A stretch of 24,149 nt of DNA from Micavibrio sp. UBA7689 (GTDB taxonomy: Bacteria > Pseudomonadota > Alphaproteobacteria > Micavibrionales > Micavibrionaceae). The DNA lies in assembly GCA_002482805.1 (NCBI GenBank), contig DLGR01000042.1, positions 1 through 24,149 of the forward strand, written 5' to 3'. The position numbers and the translations under genes are program-made. Position 1 is the stretch's first letter. Each line of letters starts with the position of its first letter. The notes beneath the pieces were generated by a model, which was not told the origin of the DNA, made no database searches, and worked only from the letters and a program-made list of their open reading frames with translations. Shown one piece after another: positions 7,292-14,948 of this stretch.

Positions 7292-7366
7292 TGGTGCCGG
7301 ATGAGGGATTTGAACCCCCGACCTTCGGTTTACAAAACCGCTGCTCTACCCCTGAGCTAATCCGGC
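7292..7366 (-). tRNA. trnT: tRNA-Thr (anticodon UGU)
   Basis: A 75-nt gene including an encoded CCA. The acceptor arms GCCGGAT and ATCCGGC pair fully, the D arm is GCTC/GAGC, and the T arm is GGGGG/CCCTC around TTCAAAT. The anticodon loop TTTGTAA carries UGU, reading ACA and other Thr codons. The anticodon stem GCGGT/ACCGA has four pairs and a G-A mismatch at the top (27-43). The discriminator base is A. Confidence 0.95.
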
Positions 7367-7603
7367 CCTTTTGGGCGCAAAAGTTAACCATATTCCATAA
7401 TAGTTAACCATTTAAGGGTTACGGGGCTGATTTTGCCCCTGATAAAACCCTATTTGGCGTGCGGGCATGTTTAACAAAATTTATCCCCCCCACAAGCTTT
7501 TTTTTGCCCCCTTATCTTTTGTAAAAATTCAGCGATTCCTGTTAAATTATAAACGGATACCAAATCATCCACCCCTTCCCGTTCTAAAGGTATTTAGGAA
7601 ACC
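7367..7603. other. Divergent intergenic region, tRNA-Thr / DotM-like operon
   Basis: A 237-bp non-coding region. It holds the AGTTAACCAT direct repeats, a small GGGGC/GCCCC hairpin (about 7423-7440) without a T-run, and a possible weak plus-strand promoter, TTGTAA at 7519 with TAAATT 18 bp downstream. An A/G-containing ribosome-binding site (AGGA) lies 5 nt before the ATG at 7604. I see no credible small gene here. Confidence 0.5.
7382..7411. repeat. Two 10-bp direct repeats upstream of tRNA-Thr
   Basis: AGTTAACCAT occurs at 7382-7391 and again at 7402-7411, exactly 20 bp apart (about two helical turns), each containing the palindrome GTTAAC. They lie 15-45 bp upstream of the tRNA 5' end, where its promoter should be. 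They may be a promoter or operator element for the tRNA, or may belong to the divergent Dot-like operon. Confidence 0.55.
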
Positions 7604-8809
7604 ATGTCCGACAAAAAATCACAGACATACGATATGGCCATGGGCTGGGGTATCCTGCTGTGCGTTTTCGCGGCATTGGGCGCGCTCATCTGGTACCACA
7701 ACAAAACCGAAATTCAGAACGGCATTCGCTGGCTGCGTTATATCGAAATGCAGATCGCGCAATTGTTCCTCTCCGATGATTACGAAGTCATGTGGGACGG
7801 TCAGGCCGTAAACCACGCATCACTGATGAAGATGGCGGGCGAAATCGATGCGGACAGATTGTCACCGGAATTTTTAAGCGCGCTTACCACCGTTGCGTTG
7901 CAGCCGCTGCTCATCCCGCTCAGCATTATGGCGTTGCTGATGGGTTTGTGGGCATTGTTCAATGGCCCGGGTTCCGAACACAGAAAAAAATTCAACATCG
8001 ATACATTGATCAAAAAACAGTCGAACATATTCCCGATCATTGCGCCCTTTATCGAATTCAATCCCAACACATTGCCTCCCCGCGCGCCGGGCGCACCCGT
8101 TCCCGCAGACCTGCCCGGTTTTGCGGAAGCGTTGAGCCCCGAAGAATGGCTGGCCTATAACCAAATTCAAAGTGTGAACAAAAAGATCAACGAAGAGGCA
8201 GCAACAAAAGCATTCGGCGCACAGCTTGGCCCCCGTTGGAGAGGCGCGAAAAATCTTGCGCCCTACAAACAGGTTATGCTTGCAGCGTTCTGCCTGAAAG
8301 CCGCCCGCAAGCGTGCCGATTCCGACCAGATGATGGGCCGCCTCGCAAGATGCTGGGATGGAAAAGGCGGATTGAAACTAAGCCGTGATCGCAAATTGCT
8401 CCGTGAAGCACGCGCCGTTTTGAACAATTCAGCCCTTTCAGCCAGCACGCTTAAAAAATGCAACGAACATGCATGGGAAACGACCGCGATAATGCGCGCA
8501 CTCGCCACCGCACGTGAAGAGGGCGGCGTTCTGGCGCCAGCACAATTCGTTTGGTTGCGCGCCCACGACCGCGCATTGTGGTATCCGCTCAACAATATAG
8601 GACGTCAATCCCTGCACACCGAAGCGCTCGGCGCGACAGCGCATTACAAGGCGGAAAAACTGGCACAGCGCCCCATCCCACGCCCCAAAGTTATCGACGC
8701 GGTAAAATCTATCGCTGAATACATGCTTTCCGACAAAGCACGTGCCATTCCACAACTCGACTACAGCAATTCGAAAAAACGCGGTATCAAGAAATTGAAA
8801 AAAGCCTAG
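7604..8809 (+). CDS. dotM: DotM/IcmP-like type IVB coupling-complex protein
   Basis: A 401-residue inner-membrane protein of the DotM/IcmP (IncI TrbA) family, which partners the DotL ATPase in the type IVB secretion coupling complex and helps present substrates. Two membrane segments are visible (about residues 13-31 and 93-118), then a large cytoplasmic domain. The conserved C-terminal block is recognisable: FVWLRAHDRALWYPLNNIGRQ followed by EALGATAHYKAEK (about residues 308-352). Length is close to Legionella DotM (about 376). AGGA lies 5 nt before the ATG. It is the first gene of a tight rightward cluster; the DotL-like gene follows after one intervening gene. Confidence 0.85.
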   Translation: MSDKKSQTYDMAMGWGILLCVFAALGALIWYHNKTEIQNGIRWLRYIEMQIAQLFLSDDYEVMWDGQAVNHASLMKMAGEIDADRLSPEFLSALTTVALQPLLIPLSIMALLMGLWALFNGPGSEHRKKFNIDTLIKKQSNIFPIIAPFIEFNPNTLPPRAPGAPVPADLPGFAEALSPEEWLAYNQIQSVNKKINEEAATKAFGAQLGPRWRGAKNLAPYKQVMLAAFCLKAARKRADSDQMMGRLARCWDGKGGLKLSRDRKLLREARAVLNNSALSASTLKKCNEHAWETTAIMRALATAREEGGVLAPAQFVWLRAHDRALWYPLNNIGRQSLHTEALGATAHYKAEKLAQRPIPRPKVIDAVKSIAEYMLSDKARAIPQLDYSNSKKRGIKKLKKA

Positions 8810-8830
8810 AAAGAAAAATTAAGGAAGACC

Positions 8831-9373
8831 ATGAACAACGTTTGGAAAAAACCCGCAAACACATACGAATCTTCCGCGAAAGTCGTGGACGGGAACCTGA
8901 TCATTTCCATGCCTGATGCCGTCAACCCGGTTGTATGGCGCATGGAGCTTGGCAGCATCAAAGCCTCCGCACTGGAAGTCCGCAGCCAGGGCGAAAGCGG
9001 CCAGCATATGTTGTTTTTGAAAACACCCAAAGGTGACGTTCATGACATCGCCCCCTTCGCAAACAGAGAATTGGCTGTACAAGCTTTAATGCGTGTATCA
9101 CATGCATTGCAAGGCGCGCACGGCAATATGTCGGCTGCGCCTGTTGCAATTGCAGCACAGGAAGTTCCGAGCAGCCCCGCCTTCGGCAAGTCCGGCGGCT
9201 CTGGCTATAAATGGCTTCTGGCTTTGGGCGGATTGTTTGTGGTGATCATTCTGTTCGCCTATTTGGGCAGCCTGACGCCCACAACAGGGTCGCAAGGCAA
9301 CGCGGCAGGCGTGCAAACCGACAAAGAAGCCGGTACACCGCAATCCGCCGACGAATTGCTGAGAGGATTCTAA
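8831..9373 (+). CDS. Unknown tail-anchored protein between DotM and DotL
   Basis: A 180-residue protein of no family I recognise. Residues 1-105 look like a small cytoplasmic beta-rich domain ending in a helix (GNLIISMPDAVNPVVWRMEL, LEVRSQGESGQHMLFLKT, ANRELAVQALMRVSHALQG). An Ala/Pro/Ser linker follows, then one strong membrane segment at about 127-147 (WLLALGGLFVVIILFAYLGSL) and a 33-residue hydrophilic tail. It has no cysteine, so it is not the thioredoxin-like TrbB that sits between trbA and trbC on IncI plasmids. AGGAAG precedes the ATG. It lies 21 bp after dotM and 6 bp before dotL, so it is likely a structural or adaptor part of the coupling complex; this is inference from context. Confidence 0.75.
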   Translation: MNNVWKKPANTYESSAKVVDGNLIISMPDAVNPVVWRMELGSIKASALEVRSQGESGQHMLFLKTPKGDVHDIAPFANRELAVQALMRVSHALQGAHGNMSAAPVAIAAQEVPSSPAFGKSGGSGYKWLLALGGLFVVIILFAYLGSLTPTTGSQGNAAGVQTDKEAGTPQSADELLRGF

Positions 9374-9379
9374 CCCCCC

Positions 9380-11713
9380 ATGGCAATTAATGAGAAACGG
9401 TTTGGCTATTATTCGCACCTTCGGGACGTCCGCCCGATGTATGTGCGTTTGGCCGACTGGCTCAAAAAGCCGTCGCACTCTTTCGTCTGCTTCTTCATGT
9501 CGATCCTGCCTTTCTATTTCATGCCGGAAAGCCGCACCTACGCTGATCTTATTCTCGTAGCCGATCTTTTGTATTTCTGGTGGCTGAGAAAACGCAAACG
9601 CGTACTGCCCTTCAAATTGCCCATGGATTCTAAATTCAAGGACCAGAACAACCTGAATGCGGGCCGCAACGGCAAACCCGAAGGTATCTTGTATCTCGGC
9701 AACACGCGCGGACCCAATAACAGCGGCGAAGAAGTCTGGTTCTCGAACTCCGACGCAAGAACGCACATTCTTTATCTCGGAACGACCGGTGCAGGTAAAA
9801 CCGAAGGATTGAAATCCATCGTTACCAACGCCCTGACATGGGGATCCGGCTTCGTTTACATCGATGGTAAAGCCGATACGGATTTATGGTCATCGCTTTC
9901 CTCGCTCGTGCGCCGCTTTGGGCGCGATGACGATCTGTTCGTTCTGAACTACATGACGGGTAACTCTGACACACGCGCGCCTTCGAACACCATGAACCCG
10001 TTCTCATCAGGTTCGGCGTCGTATCTTACCAACATGCTCGTATCGCTGATGCCGCAAGCGGAAGGCGATAACGCCATGTGGAAAGAGCGTGCCGTATCAT
10101 TGATCTCGTCCCTTATGCCCGCACTAACATGGAAACGCGATAATCAGGATACACCTTTATCCGTTTCCTCGATCCGCGATTATCTGCAGCTCAATAACGT
10201 TATCAAACTTTCCCGCGACGATGCGTTGCCGCAAAAATTCCGCGACAGTATCGTGGGTTATCTGAACACACTTCCCGGTTTCGTGGATGCCGCGTTCGAT
10301 GACAACGGCAAGGAAAAGCCTATGGGGCCTGACCAGCCGATGATCGACACGACGACGGTGCGTCAGCAGCACGGTTATCTGACCATGCAGTTCACACGCT
10401 CCTTGCAATCGTTGGGCGATGATTACGGCTACATCTTCGATACGCAGGCTGCGGACGTGAACATGGTGGACATCGTTTTGAACCGCCGCATTCTGATCGT
10501 TCTTATTCCCGCCCTTGAAAAATCATCCGACGAAACGGCCAACCTGGGTAAAATCGTTGCGGCAACCATCAAGGGGATGATGGGTTCTACGCTCGGCGCC
10601 ACGGTCGAGGGCGAAAGCTCCACCGTCATCGAAAACAAACCGACGCATTCGGCAACACCGTTTATGACCATCTTTGACGAAGTCGGTTACTACGTGTCCG
10701 ACGGTATGGCGGTTATGGCGGCGCAGGCCAGATCGCTCGGCTTCTCTCTTGTCTTCTCGGCGCAGGATTTACCAGCCCTGCAAAAACGCGTGAAGGAAGA
10801 ATCCCGCTCCATCACCGGTAACTGTAACATCAAGATTTTCGGTAAACTTTCCGATCCTACCGACACGAAAGACTATTTCGAACGTCAAGCCGGTAAGGCG
10901 CTCGTTCTGCAAACGACAGGCTTCCAGTTGCATGGCGGCGTATCGACCGGATCGTTCCACGATAACCAAGGCGCGAGCATGACCGCGCAAGACCGCGCCG
11001 ATTACGGAGATTTGAAAAAACTCCGCGAAGGGGAAGCCGTTCTTATTTTCGAAGGTATCGTTATCGACGTACAGATGTTCTATTCCAACCCTGGCCACGC
11101 CAAGGCGATGCGCGTCGGCCGCTTCCTGTCCCTGCCCCCTGCTGATGAAAACGTGATCAAGCACCGTGCGCAAATTACCAAGCTCCGCGATTTCATGGTC
11201 AGCAAGACATGGACAGCCATGAAAGCCGATGTCAAAGCCAACACGCCCATGCCTATTGACGCACTGCGCGAAGGTTACCGCGTCGGTGAGAAGAAAGCAG
11301 AAGACACAGTTGTATACGGTATCTCCGCGCTGGCGGAACTCCATGCACGCCAATATCCCGACGAAGCAGCCAAGGCTTTGTCAGGCGACACAACGGATAC
11401 TTCCGCGCCCAGTGCCCCCGTCCTCACAGCGACACAGCCTTTGGGCACGCCCGCCGCCCCAGCTGCACCTGCGGCCCCTGCTGCACCAGCAGGTCCGATG
11501 GGATTCTTCAAAAAAGACCCGCCTATGACGTCCGAACCCGTCAAGGAAGACAACAAGGTTTCATGGAAAGATCTGGCCGCGACGGAAACGCCTGCTCCGG
11601 ATACCACCATACCCGCATCTCAAAAAGTTTTGCTTGATGCAAATGCCGAAAAAATTCTCGAAGAAGCAGGCTCCAACGCGGCATCCGCCCTTTTCAAAAC
11701 GCCGAAAGAATAA
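9380..11713 (+). CDS. dotL: DotL/IcmO-like type IV coupling ATPase
   Basis: A 777-residue coupling protein of the VirD4/TraD class, DotL/IcmO (IncI TrbC) branch, which recruits substrates to a type IVB secretion channel. Two N-terminal membrane segments (about 34-48 and 54-69) precede the ATPase domain. Walker A is GTTGAGKT (134-141), and Walker B is FMTIFDE (428-434), followed by FSLVFSAQDLPALQ, typical of the family. Length matches Legionella DotL (783). The last ~90 residues are a Pro/Ala linker (TPAAPAAPAAPAAPAGP) and a short acidic amphipathic tail, where Legionella DotL binds DotN, IcmS and IcmW. The start lacks a close Shine-Dalgarno (AGAGGA is 13 nt away), suggesting coupling to the preceding gene. 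Confidence 0.93.
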   Translation: MAINEKRFGYYSHLRDVRPMYVRLADWLKKPSHSFVCFFMSILPFYFMPESRTYADLILVADLLYFWWLRKRKRVLPFKLPMDSKFKDQNNLNAGRNGKPEGILYLGNTRGPNNSGEEVWFSNSDARTHILYLGTTGAGKTEGLKSIVTNALTWGSGFVYIDGKADTDLWSSLSSLVRRFGRDDDLFVLNYMTGNSDTRAPSNTMNPFSSGSASYLTNMLVSLMPQAEGDNAMWKERAVSLISSLMPALTWKRDNQDTPLSVSSIRDYLQLNNVIKLSRDDALPQKFRDSIVGYLNTLPGFVDAAFDDNGKEKPMGPDQPMIDTTTVRQQHGYLTMQFTRSLQSLGDDYGYIFDTQAADVNMVDIVLNRRILIVLIPALEKSSDETANLGKIVAATIKGMMGSTLGATVEGESSTVIENKPTHSATPFMTIFDEVGYYVSDGMAVMAAQARSLGFSLVFSAQDLPALQKRVKEESRSITGNCNIKIFGKLSDPTDTKDYFERQAGKALVLQTTGFQLHGGVSTGSFHDNQGASMTAQDRADYGDLKKLREGEAVLIFEGIVIDVQMFYSNPGHAKAMRVGRFLSLPPADENVIKHRAQITKLRDFMVSKTWTAMKADVKANTPMPIDALREGYRVGEKKAEDTVVYGISALAELHARQYPDEAAKALSGDTTDTSAPSAPVLTATQPLGTPAAPAAPAAPAAPAGPMGFFKKDPPMTSEPVKEDNKVSWKDLAATETPAPDTTIPASQKVLLDANAEKILEEAGSNAASALFKTPKE

Positions 11714-11716
11714 CCC

Positions 11717-12445
11717 ATGAACAAAAACGCGCAGCGCGGCAATGCGGTTGTGTTTATCCTTATCGCCATCGCGCTTTTCGCCGCGCTGGCCTTTACATTC
11801 ATGCGCGGCGCGAAGACTGGACAGGGCAATCTTACTGCAGGGCAAGCAAAGCTTGGGGCGCAGGAACTTATTGCCAAAGGTAATGCCTTAGAAAAGGGCG
11901 TAGACAGACTTCGTCAACGCGGATGTTCAGAAATGCAGATAAGTTTCGCAAATTCCATTTTTGCAACACACGGCGGAGTAATTCAACAGGGAGATGGTCA
12001 CAACCCAAACGCCCCAGTATCAGGTGAGTGTGATCTGTTTAAATCCGCAGGTGCTAACCTGACGCCCGACCTAATTCCCGATACATATACGGTTGCTTGG
12101 GCAGGGATTGGAGCAGGCAATACTGCGCGTGGCGCTCAAAGGCTTATGCGCATGAGAATTCCAGGCTTAGGTGACCCGGCAAGTGAAGAATTGGTCTATT
12201 TTGTTCCCTACATAAATTACACCCTTTGTCAGGAAATTAACCGGTTGGCCGGAGTTGTCACCCCATCAGGAGATGTACCCGAAACAACCAATACAACGGC
12301 CTTATTTCACGGTACCTTTCCAGGCGTAGGCCTAGTTGTTGATCCGGGCGGTTACATCACCGGCAAAACGACCTTCTGCGTCAAACATGCTGGCACAACT
12401 GCAGCGCATGAGCAGGTATTTATGAAAGTGCTACTGGAAAGATAA
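11717..12445 (+). CDS. Pilin-like membrane-anchored envelope protein
   Basis: A 242-residue protein with an N-terminus resembling a prepilin or pseudopilin: a short basic leader (MNKNAQRG), then the hydrophobic segment NAVVFILIAIALFAALAFTF. The Glu at position 5 of the mature pilin is absent, so processing by a prepilin peptidase is uncertain. The remaining ~210 residues, probably periplasmic, hold four cysteines (70, 105, 171, 221), enough for two disulfides. The second half becomes more AT-rich and uses codons less like those of dotL, by eye. The ATG is 3 bp after the dotL stop, so it belongs to the same transcript. It is not a known Dot/Icm component. Confidence 0.7.
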   Translation: MNKNAQRGNAVVFILIAIALFAALAFTFMRGAKTGQGNLTAGQAKLGAQELIAKGNALEKGVDRLRQRGCSEMQISFANSIFATHGGVIQQGDGHNPNAPVSGECDLFKSAGANLTPDLIPDTYTVAWAGIGAGNTARGAQRLMRMRIPGLGDPASEELVYFVPYINYTLCQEINRLAGVVTPSGDVPETTNTTALFHGTFPGVGLVVDPGGYITGKTTFCVKHAGTTAAHEQVFMKVLLER

Positions 12446-12449
12446 TTTA

Positions 12450-12488
12450 GGGACACCATAAAATCCTTGCGATTTTAAGGCTATTCCC
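12450..12488. repeat. Imperfect palindrome upstream of the RAYT gene
   Basis: The block begins GGGACACC and ends ATTCCC. The centre is a perfect stem TAAAATC (12459-12465) and GATTTTA (12471-12477) around loop CTTGC; outer arms GGGA and TCCC also pair, with mismatches between. The GGGACACCATA start resembles palindromes found beside many RAYT/IS200-like genes. No T-run follows, so a terminator is less likely than a REP-type element. Confidence 0.55.
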
Positions 12489-12501
12489 GTAGCATTTCGT
12501 C

Positions 12502-13185
12502 ATGGCCAGACAAGCACGAATCGTCCTTCGCGACACACCCCATCACGTTACCCAGCGCGGCAATCGCGGCGAATCCGTTTTCTTTGAAAAATCGGATTAT
12601 GAAGCGTATATAGAATTTCTTGCCGAAGAATGCGCCGACAAAGGTGTTTCCATCTGGTCTTACTGCCTTATTGCAGGACAAGTACAATTGATTGCCGTGC
12701 CGAGCCGCGAAAACGCCCTAGCCCGCGCGTTGGGTGAGGCACACCGCCGCTACACACGCCGTATCAATGAACGCAATTCATGGCGCGGCCATTTGTTTCA
12801 GGACCGTTTCTTTTCCTACCCTATGGATGAAAACCATTTGCTGAACGCCGCGCGCTATATTGAAACCATGCCGGTAATGATGGGTATCGCGCCCAATCCC
12901 GAAAGCTATCTGTGGAGCAGCGCCAGAGCGCATGTCAAAGGCCGCGAAGACAAACTTCTCGATAAAAACAAACCGCTTTTGCACTTTGTGCCAGATTGGT
13001 CTGGTTTCTTGAAGGAATGGCCGGAAGAACAAGATCCCAAAGCCATCGAACGCCACCTGCAAACGGGCCGCCCGCGCGGGAATGACAATTTCCTGGATTC
13101 TGTGGAAAGCATGGTGGGTCGCACGGTCCGTCCGCAAAAACCGGGACGCCGCTCGATAACCTTCAGCAAGAATCTTTATAAATAA
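12502..13185 (+). CDS. RAYT-type Y1 transposase with substituted HUH motif
   Basis: A 227-residue protein of the REP-associated tyrosine transposase (Y1_Tnp) family. The family pattern is clear: MARQARIVLRDTPHHVTQRGNRGESVF at the N-terminus, WSYCL at 52-56, GHLFQDRFFSYPMDENHLL at 96-114, ARYIETMPV (117-125) containing the expected catalytic Tyr119, and the C-terminal block TGRPRGNDNFLDSVE. However, the metal-binding motif, normally NHVHL, reads GQVQL (59-63): both histidines are Gln60 and Gln62, from clear CAA codons. The protein is otherwise full length without frameshift. It probably lacks the HUH nuclease activity, or binds DNA in a different role. It ends flush with the convergent argS gene. 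Confidence 0.85.
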   Translation: MARQARIVLRDTPHHVTQRGNRGESVFFEKSDYEAYIEFLAEECADKGVSIWSYCLIAGQVQLIAVPSRENALARALGEAHRRYTRRINERNSWRGHLFQDRFFSYPMDENHLLNAARYIETMPVMMGIAPNPESYLWSSARAHVKGREDKLLDKNKPLLHFVPDWSGFLKEWPEEQDPKAIERHLQTGRPRGNDNFLDSVESMVGRTVRPQKPGRRSITFSKNLYK

Positions 13186-14943
13186 TTACATCCGCTCCGG
13201 AATGTCGATGCCGAGCAGACCGAATGTAAGCTCCAACTGGCGGTAGGTCTGCGCGCAGAGCGACAAACGGCTATCGCGCAAGGCTTTGTTTTCTTCCGAC
13301 AAGATATGGCAGTTGCCGTAGAAAGAACTGAACGCTTGCGCCAGACGATAGGCGTAATCACACAAATGGTGCGGGAAATAATTCTTCACCGCACCTTCGA
13401 TGGAATCCGGCAATTCGGTAAGTAATAACGCAAGCGGGCGATCCACATCGGCCAGCATCAAAGGCGATGATTTGGTTATATCGTATCCTGCCTTGCGCAG
13501 CAGCGATTTGATCCGCACGGCTTGATAGAGCAGATAAGGCCCTGTCTTACCTTCAAAACTCGTGAGTTTGTCGAGGTCAAACACGTAATCCGCCACGCGT
13601 GAATTCTGTAAATCCGCAAATTTGATGGCAGCGATGGCAACTTTATGGGCAACATCGGCCTTTTCGGCAGCGGGCATGTCTTCGGCCAGATGTGCTTCAT
13701 CCATGCGGGACTTGGCCTTTTCTTCAGCCATAGAAATCAAATCATCCAGGCGCATAACGCCGCCTGCGCGGGTTTTGAACGGTTTGCCGTCAGGTCCATT
13801 CATCGTGCCGAACCCCGCATGGGTCAATTCAACCGCCGCTTTTACCAGACCGCCTTTGCGCGCGGCACGGAACAATTGCTCGAAATGCAATCCTTGGCGC
13901 TGATCCACCACATAAACAATTTTATTGGGATTATAGAGCTTCACACGCTCGACGATGGTGGCCATATCGGTGGTGCCGTACATCACGGCACCGTCACGTT
14001 TGTACAAAATCAATGGTGGGTATTCTTTTTTATCGGATTCTTCGGCAACCGGAACGACTTGCGCCCCATCACTCTCTATAGCAACTTTTTTCTTTTGCAG
14101 GTCTTCGACCATCGGTGCAATGTAATCATGTACATCGGCTTCACCCTTCCACAAATCGAAGAAAACATTGAGCGCGGCGTAATTTCTTTCCATGCCCTTG
14201 ATGGAAACGTCGCGTATTTTCTCCCATAAACCGTAATGCGGCTGTTCTTTGTTCTGTAATTTCACCGTGGCGGCATGCGCACGCGCCATCAGATCGGGAT
14301 TTTCCTTAGCCGCGCCCGATGCTCGCGGATAGCGTTCAGCCATATCTTCCATGAGCGCGTCGATAGAGGATTGGCTATTCAAATTCGTGTCGAGAACGAT
14401 CTTCTCTTCGCCGCGCGTAATATAATCATCGATCAACATGCCCATATGCGTGCCCCAATCACCCATATGCACATCACCGAGCGTCTTATAGCCGACGAAT
14501 TTCATGATGCGGCGGATGGAATCCCCGATGATGGCGGAACGCAAATGCCCGACATGCATGGCTTTGGCGATATTGGGACCGCCATAATCAAGAACGACGG
14601 TTTCATTGTGACCAAGATCGGAAACGCCCGCGCGTTTGTCGGCGCCGGTTTCTTTTAAATATGCTGAAAGATAATCATCCGTGACATTGATATTGATAAA
14701 TCCTGGTCCTGCGATTTCCACTTTCGAAAAGACCGGGTTTTTTTGCAGCTCTTCGACAATCGCGCCTGCAACCTCGCGCGGATTTTTCTTGGCGGCTTTG
14801 CTGGCCGCCATGGCGCCGTTGCATTGGAATTGCGCAAGATCGGGACGATCGGCAACTCTCACCGTGCCAAAAGATTTATCCAATCCCTGGGATTCAAAAG
14901 CCGAACCGACAATGCCGGACAATTTTTGTGCGAGAGAGCCCAT
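13186..14943 (-). CDS. argS: Arginyl-tRNA synthetase
   Basis: A 585-residue class I synthetase that charges tRNA-Arg. The N-terminal Add1 domain (about 1-90) is followed by the catalytic core with DYGGPNIAKAMHVGHLRSA (119-137), where HVGH is the HIGH signature. As is usual for ArgRS, a canonical KMSKS is not seen; the corresponding loop is GKPFKTRAGGVMRLDDLI. The C-terminal DALR anticodon-binding domain ends in LGIDIPERM. Length fits the family (about 560-590). It lies 5 bp downstream of gyrB on the same strand, so it is probably cotranscribed with it. Its stop codon directly adjoins the stop of the convergent RAYT gene. Confidence 0.96.
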   Translation of the reverse strand: MGSLAQKLSGIVGSAFESQGLDKSFGTVRVADRPDLAQFQCNGAMAASKAAKKNPREVAGAIVEELQKNPVFSKVEIAGPGFININVTDDYLSAYLKETGADKRAGVSDLGHNETVVLDYGGPNIAKAMHVGHLRSAIIGDSIRRIMKFVGYKTLGDVHMGDWGTHMGMLIDDYITRGEEKIVLDTNLNSQSSIDALMEDMAERYPRASGAAKENPDLMARAHAATVKLQNKEQPHYGLWEKIRDVSIKGMERNYAALNVFFDLWKGEADVHDYIAPMVEDLQKKKVAIESDGAQVVPVAEESDKKEYPPLILYKRDGAVMYGTTDMATIVERVKLYNPNKIVYVVDQRQGLHFEQLFRAARKGGLVKAAVELTHAGFGTMNGPDGKPFKTRAGGVMRLDDLISMAEEKAKSRMDEAHLAEDMPAAEKADVAHKVAIAAIKFADLQNSRVADYVFDLDKLTSFEGKTGPYLLYQAVRIKSLLRKAGYDITKSSPLMLADVDRPLALLLTELPDSIEGAVKNYFPHHLCDYAYRLAQAFSSFYGNCHILSEENKALRDSRLSLCAQTYRQLELTFGLLGIDIPERM

Positions 14944-14948
14944 AAACC

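Noticed and set aside
11440..11495. GCN-rich tandem repeats in dotL as a phase-variable tract
   Set aside because: They encode an in-frame Pro/Ala linker with variable codons, not a perfect short tandem repeat prone to slippage.
7292..13185. Genomic island integrated at tRNA-Thr carrying the Dot-like genes
   Set aside because: The Dot-like genes lie on the 5' side of the tRNA, no integrase is seen, and I found no duplicate of the tRNA 3' end in the window.
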